Below are positions 51,712 to 55,145 of a stretch of 55,145 bases of DNA, one piece after another (position 1 is the stretch's first letter; each line of letters begins with the position of its first letter). Where the stretch lies: NCBI GenBank assembly GCA_039594205.1, contig JBCNNW010000018.1, forward strand, positions 1 through 55,145, written 5' to 3'. The DNA is from Pseudescherichia sp039594205. GTDB taxonomy: Bacteria > Pseudomonadota > Gammaproteobacteria > Enterobacterales > Enterobacteriaceae. A model generated the notes under the pieces. The model was not told the origin of the DNA. It worked only from the letters and a program-made list of their open reading frames with translations, and made no database searches. The position numbers and the translations under genes are program-made.

Positions 51712-52102
51712 TGGCTATTATATGTGTGTATTAGAGTTTGTCAGCACAATCCACACATTTCTTATGAGTAAGATTTTATGAATTTTGAATTTATTTTATT
51801 ATTCATGATGGTTTCTTGTTCATAATTTTAATTCTGCTATATCGGCTGTACTAAATAGTACAGTGTCCAACGGCGATAGATAGCACAAATACATTACAGA
51901 GAATAGCAGGTTCGCAGTAGAATCATTTTTACAGACCGTATTTTGAAATCGTTTGCAATGCTACATCAGGTTAACAGATGCTCCTTTAACAGGCTGAACG
52001 AATTTCAAAATCATTTATAGTAAAAATGAGAAGTCGTCTTCTCATGTCGCTTTAAAACAGCGGGCAGAGGTTGCTGTTAAAGCGATTTAACAGAGATTAA
52101 AG
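51712..52102. other. Intergenic region before effector 2
   Basis: The first 140 bases are unique and AT-rich and contain a 15-codon fragment that looks like the start of another immunity gene (51778-51825). From about 51855 the sequence is the duplicated control region also found upstream of effector 1, with both hairpins. No complete gene is present. Confidence 0.7.
51778..51825 (+). pseudogene. Possible truncated start of an immunity gene
   Basis: The frame reads MNFEFILLFMMVSCS then TAA. The pattern resembles the first residues of A1 and of the 54236 gene (M..IIELTFLL..V). It ends about 30 bases before the duplicated block begins, as if the insertion of the block had cut off the rest. The fragment is short, so this is tentative. 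Confidence 0.35.
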
Positions 52103-52891
52103 ATGAGAACACAATCTACTGTAGCCCCCGGATACTGCGTGGTACAGCAGCCGGGAACCTTAGATCTCCAGGCGCGTCTGCTGTTTAACAATCCGAACAG
52201 CGAAGCGGCACGTTACTTTATGCATCTCAACAGGGATATGCGCTGGGTCAGGCCCGGACAGATTTTGATAGTCGCCGACCCGGCGAATCAGAATCAGGTG
52301 TATCAGCTTAATCATATAATTATGGCGAAGCAAAAAGTGAACGCAGCCCTGGCAACGACGGATGACAATGTAGCGGCATTTCTGAACAAGAACTATCAGC
52401 ACATTGCGGCACTGACCTCCTGGGGAGAAAAGGTTGTCGGAACGGCCGGAGATGCAGGGGAAAGATATTTTCACCAGATTGAGTCGATTCTGGTCAAAAT
52501 AGAGCAGACCTACCAGAACCAGTTTCGTACGCAGGGCACGCTGATTGGCCAGCAGTTTTATACGGAGCGAAACGCGCTGTTTACTCAGCTTAAGCCGCTG
52601 CTAAATAGCCTCGGTCGTATGTCGTTAAACATAGACCGTTACGAGAGCATCAAAAGAGCACTGGGCTTGTCCACTCGCTCAATTATTCATGAGTGGAGTA
52701 CGGTTGGAATAGGCACCATCCCCGGATATGCCAGCTACATAATCCGGTCGGCAAAAGCAGCGAGCTTTATGAAGGCGGGCGGATGGGTGGCGTTAGGCCT
52801 CTCGTTTATGAACACCACTAACGATGTGTACCATGCCTGTACCACCGGACGCGAAGGTGAATGTGCGAAAGTGGCGGTGAAAAAATACAGT
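51855..52891 (+). repeat. Direct repeat copy B: control region and shared N-terminal part of effector 2
   Basis: Second copy of the 1.04-kb segment at 49578-50615. Differences are scattered single bases, mostly silent or conservative. The repeat ends after codon 263 of effector 2 at the same point as in copy A. Recombination between the copies would delete or swap the genes in between. Confidence 0.92.
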
Positions 52892-53095
52892 ATGTTCGGC
52901 GCTGGTATTGTGGGTGGAATGTATGTTGGGGAATATGGTGCTCTGTTAGGAAGTGGCATATGTGTAGGTCTGGGACTTGCTAGTGGAGGTGTCGGAACAC
53001 TTGCTTGCTCTATAGTTGGCGCAGCCGCTGGAGGATATTCAGGAAGTGAAGTAGCTGGGGGATTTACTGGATTTATAATGGATAAAATATTGTGA
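52103..53095 (+). CDS. Putative pore-forming T6SS effector 2 (same N-terminal part, tip B)
   Basis: A 330-residue protein almost identical to effector 1 over residues 1-263, including the LysM-like start (with W-V instead of W-T near residue 49). From residue 264 the tip differs: MFGAGIVGGMYVGEYG, then CVGLGLASGGVGTLACS and AAAGGYSGSEVAGGFTG. The spacing of two cysteines and the GxGTxAC core match tip A. Its stop overlaps the start of the next membrane-protein gene (GTGA). Same inferred role as effector 1. Confidence 0.6.
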   Translation: MRTQSTVAPGYCVVQQPGTLDLQARLLFNNPNSEAARYFMHLNRDMRWVRPGQILIVADPANQNQVYQLNHIIMAKQKVNAALATTDDNVAAFLNKNYQHIAALTSWGEKVVGTAGDAGERYFHQIESILVKIEQTYQNQFRTQGTLIGQQFYTERNALFTQLKPLLNSLGRMSLNIDRYESIKRALGLSTRSIIHEWSTVGIGTIPGYASYIIRSAKAASFMKAGGWVALGLSFMNTTNDVYHACTTGREGECAKVAVKKYSMFGAGIVGGMYVGEYGALLGSGICVGLGLASGGVGTLACSIVGAAAGGYSGSEVAGGFTGFIMDKIL

Positions 53096-53505
53096 GTGCT
53101 GAAAATGTTCTTATATCTTTATCTGCCATTTCATTTTTAATGATTGTAATAATTGACCTATTTAATTCAAGTCAATTTAGAAGTAATAAAGAAAAATATG
53201 AAGAGTTGTTGGCAGAGTACCGCAGTCATGGTTTTGATATTGATATAATGACAAATTACGCTGTATACTTTGGTTCATTTGCTAACTATCAAAAAATAAT
53301 CTGGTTTGTAAGGCTATATAAAGGTGTGAGAATAAAATTTACACGCGAGCGTTATGTTCAGCTAGAAGCATACGAATTTATACAGTCATTACCTGATTCA
53401 AGGATTAGTTGGATAATGCAATTGCATCGTCTATACAAAATCCAAGCTTACATAGTTACTTTTTGGTTGGCTGTTACTACTGTTTTATTGATGCTATATA
53501 AATAG
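53092..53505 (+). CDS. Putative membrane immunity protein B
   Basis: A 137-residue protein starting at GTG, overlapping the effector 2 stop by four bases, so translation is coupled. Hydrophobic segments are at about residues 5-25 and 115-135. The middle has YKGVRIKFTRERYVQLEAYE, a diverged form of the KGK...RW..PEA block of the other members, so it is a distant relative suited to a distinct tip. Very AT-rich. Confidence 0.6.
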   Translation: MSAENVLISLSAISFLMIVIIDLFNSSQFRSNKEKYEELLAEYRSHGFDIDIMTNYAVYFGSFANYQKIIWFVRLYKGVRIKFTRERYVQLEAYEFIQSLPDSRISWIMQLHRLYKIQAYIVTFWLAVTTVLLMLYK

Positions 53506-53510
53506 CTAGG

Positions 53511-53732
53511 TTGCCATTTAGAGGATATTGTAATTTCGGTGGTGGAGTAGCAGGTGCAGCTTTAGCTGCTTCCTTAATAACTCCGGTTTGCTTAGCACTA
53601 GGCGTACCTACTGTAGGTATGGGAACTATAGCCTGCGGTGTTATTGTCAGTGCGGCTGGTTCATCAATAGGAGCCACAGTCGGTGGATATACTGGTCAAG
53701 TAACAAACTATTTGATTTATGGCGGAAATTAG
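53511..53732 (+). pseudogene. Orphan effector tip C without N-terminal part
   Basis: An open frame of 73 codons. It contains FGGGVAGAALAASL, then CLALGVPTVGMGTIACGVI and a GATVGGYTG stretch, closely matching tips A and B from just after their shared junction. The only start candidate is TTG at 53511, with no proper ribosome-binding site, and the open frame begins only four codons upstream. It is therefore a displaced tip that could be restored by recombination with an effector N-terminal part. It overlaps the next immunity gene by 14 bases. Confidence 0.7.
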
Positions 53733-54135
53733 TGTGGATGCCAAACACATTTATTCACTGTTTGTTTTGTTTCTATTTATAGTATGGATTCTAATTGTTG
53801 TGTCTTTTTTTATGGATTATAAAAGATACTCAAAAAGATTGGCGGGTATTTTTCAGCTTTTAAAAGATAATAAATTATTGCATGACAATGATTACCAGAC
53901 TTTGGAAATGTTAGGTTTTTGGGGTTTTGGTGCAAGAGTAATGGTTCTTTTCTTAATTCTTAAAGGTAAGAGAGTTAAGTTAACTCATACTCGCTGGCTT
54001 GAGCCAGAAGCATGTCAGGTATTATTGAGAGGGGTTAATCTGGTATGGGTTAAAAATTATGGTTGTAAAGTCAAGCTAGGTAGTGTTCTTTTATGTTTTT
54101 TACTAATATTATCTTTCGTTGGTTATGGCTACTAA
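53719..54135 (+). CDS. Putative membrane immunity protein C
   Basis: A 138-residue protein with strong transmembrane helices at about residues 12-32 and 117-135. The middle has LEMLGFWGFGARVMV, LKGKRVKLTHTRWLEPEAC and LVWVKNYG, matching the immunity family. It starts inside the end of orphan tip C and so is likely its partner. It remains intact although the tip has no N-terminal part, as expected if protection against relatives is still selected. Confidence 0.62.
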   Translation: MAEISVDAKHIYSLFVLFLFIVWILIVVSFFMDYKRYSKRLAGIFQLLKDNKLLHDNDYQTLEMLGFWGFGARVMVLFLILKGKRVKLTHTRWLEPEACQVLLRGVNLVWVKNYGCKVKLGSVLLCFLLILSFVGYGY

Positions 54136-54235
54136 TGGATGTTTTAAATGTTGAGGGTGATGTTAATAATAATGAGTGCTGCTTGTTAAAAGGGGACTGG
54201 TTGGCTTTTCATATGCTACTGACAGTCTATATAAA

Positions 54236-54646
54236 ATGATTTTCAATATTATTGAATTAACATTTCTATTGATGATAGTGATAGTTTGTGTATATTCTCT
54301 TATTGTTTACTACATCTATTATCGGAAGTATAGAAACGAGCTTGCAAATGTTTTTCAACTGTTAGTCAATCATTCAATTATTCGCTTTGAAGATTACTAT
54401 TTTTATGAGCAGTTAGGCGTGAAAGGGTTTGGATATCGCGTATCGATTATCTCTATGATTCTAAAGGGTAAGCGCATTCCGATTGATAATAAAAGGTGGA
54501 TAGAGCCAGAGGTGGGTGACTTAATAAGAAAGCACTATGATCTTTCATGGATACGCGGTTTTAATAAAAATGGCTATCTTATGTGGTTAGGTCTCGGTGT
54601 TAGTCTTATTTATGCTTTACTTGATAAGATCGGTTTTTTATCTTAA
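54236..54646 (+). CDS. Putative orphan membrane immunity protein, A-type
   Basis: A 136-residue protein about 80% identical to immunity A1, nearly identical in the middle (EDYYFYEQLGVKGFGYRVS through RWIEPEVGD) and at the C-terminus (YALLDKIGFLS). No tip or effector precedes it. The start at 54236 matches A1. An upstream GTG at 54176 would add 20 residues that might be residue of a lost tip (GLVGFSYATDSLYK). It is the last gene before tagH. Confidence 0.65.
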   Translation: MIFNIIELTFLLMIVIVCVYSLIVYYIYYRKYRNELANVFQLLVNHSIIRFEDYYFYEQLGVKGFGYRVSIISMILKGKRIPIDNKRWIEPEVGDLIRKHYDLSWIRGFNKNGYLMWLGLGVSLIYALLDKIGFLS

Positions 54647-54793
54647 GTAATCGATCATGAAGCGCAAACAAACCGATAAGTAAATAACATTAATCATGCA
54701 GTTAAATCTCAGCTCTTAAAAGAAGTTGCAACTTATTTTCAAGGCGTATTTATTTTCATCGTTCAGCTTTTTCTTAATCAACTTATTCGCCCA

Positions 54794-54831
54794 CAAACGC
54801 AGCCACTCTTCCCCAAGAGCGGCTGCGTTTG
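54794..54831. other. Long hairpin upstream of tagH
   Basis: CAAACGCAGCC-A-CTCTT pairs with AAGAG-C-GGCTGCGTTTG around a CCCC loop, with a single A/C mismatch. The stem is about 16 pairs. It is 30 bases before the tagH ATG and lacks a T-run on the plus strand. It may separate the toxin locus from tagH as a terminator-like or RNA-processing element. Confidence 0.7.
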
Positions 54832-54860
54832 AGTGCTAACCATACCAGCAGGAATACGCT

Positions 54861-55145
54861 ATGCGATTCACGATTATTTCGACAAAACCTGGCCATCAGC
54901 CACCCACGAGTAGCTTCGAATTTTATGCGCCCGGTGGCACCATTGGTCGCGGAACGGATAACAATCTGGTGCTGCCGGATAACGACCGCACCATCTCCCG
55001 CCTGCAGGCCATTGTCCATGTGGATGCTCAGGGCGAGTGCCACATCACCAACCGGGGCAGCGTGACCCGCGTGGCACTGAACGATATTCCCCTGGAGCGC
55101 GGACGTCAGGTCGAACTGCAGGATGGCGACATCCTGGGTCCTGCT
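54861..55145 (+). CDS. tagH: T6SS FHA-domain protein TagH, partial
   Basis: The first 95 codons are present; the gene runs off the window. An N-terminal forkhead-associated domain is clear: GGTIGRGTDNNLVLPDND, then TISRLQAIVHVDAQGECHI. FHA proteins read threonine phosphorylation and switch T6SS assembly on, in the same pathway as TagF. A GCAGGAA ribosome-binding site precedes the ATG. The remaining core genes (tssE, F, G, H and vgrG) are not in view and presumably follow. Confidence 0.9.
   Translation, partial: MRFTIISTKPGHQPPTSSFEFYAPGGTIGRGTDNNLVLPDNDRTISRLQAIVHVDAQGECHITNRGSVTRVALNDIPLERGRQVELQDGDILGPA

Noticed and set aside
49827..53095. Classification of the paired effectors as Rhs or VgrG proteins
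   Set aside because: There are no YD repeats, DPxGL motif, PAAR or VgrG-like segments, and the proteins are far too short; only the layout of swapped tips is similar.

Overview
This is a chromosomal window from a member of the Enterobacteriaceae. Gene order and protein similarity point to the Enterobacter/Leclercia/Lelliottia/Kosakonia neighbourhood, but the genus cannot be fixed from sequence reading alone. The backbone is the conserved queD / cysJIH / iap / cysDNC / ygbE-ftsB-ispD-ispF-truD-surE-pcm-nlpD-rpoS / mutS segment, GC-rich and scattered with REP elements. Two accessory blocks interrupt it: a CRISPR-Cas and toxin-antitoxin block between cysH and iap, and a type VI secretion (T6SS) cluster beyond mutS that runs off the right edge.

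Positions 1-5125: queD on the minus strand, then the sulfite-reductase/PAPS-reductase operon cysJ-cysI-cysH with its terminator. Positions 5126-18150: CRISPR array 1 (13 repeats); a minus-strand cassette with a phage-like hypothetical gene, a RES/Xre toxin-antitoxin pair and a mazEF locus whose mazF is dead; a complete type I-E operon cas3-cse1-cse2-cas7-cas5-cas6e-cas1-cas2; and CRISPR array 2 (19 repeats, one internally truncated). The two arrays use different repeats whose hairpin stems differ by a compensated base pair. Directly after array 2 lies a decayed second copy of the cysH 3' end and terminator, so the 13-kb CRISPR-Cas block is flanked by direct repeats of cysH. A secreted small protein, debris of an MqsA-like toxin-antitoxin pair and iap follow.

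Positions 20298-33559: cysDNC (sulfate activation, completing the assimilation pathway with cysJIH), the ygbE-to-rpoS housekeeping run with several overlapping genes, then osmC and mutS on the minus strand.

Positions 34478-55145: T6SS genes in the order SH3 lipoprotein, tssJ, tssK, tssL, tssM, tagF, tssA, tssB, tssC, then an effector/immunity zone around hcp, then the start of the FHA gene tagH. The zone begins with a Tae4 amidase and Tai4 immunity pair, a Rap1a-like immunity gene, two further Tai4-family orphans and a candidate immunity lipoprotein. It ends in the most interesting locus of the window (about 49,578-54,646). Two long proteins share an almost identical 263-residue N-terminal part with a LysM-like start, but carry different glycine-zipper hydrophobic C-terminal tips. 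Each is followed by one or more small membrane proteins of a common family. A third tip survives without an N-terminal part, directly before its own membrane-protein gene, and a fourth membrane-protein gene, close to the first, has no tip. This is the layout of polymorphic toxins with displaced orphan tips, and I read it as a putative family of tip-swapping, pore-forming T6SS effectors with membrane immunity proteins. The function is inferred; the architecture is seen directly.
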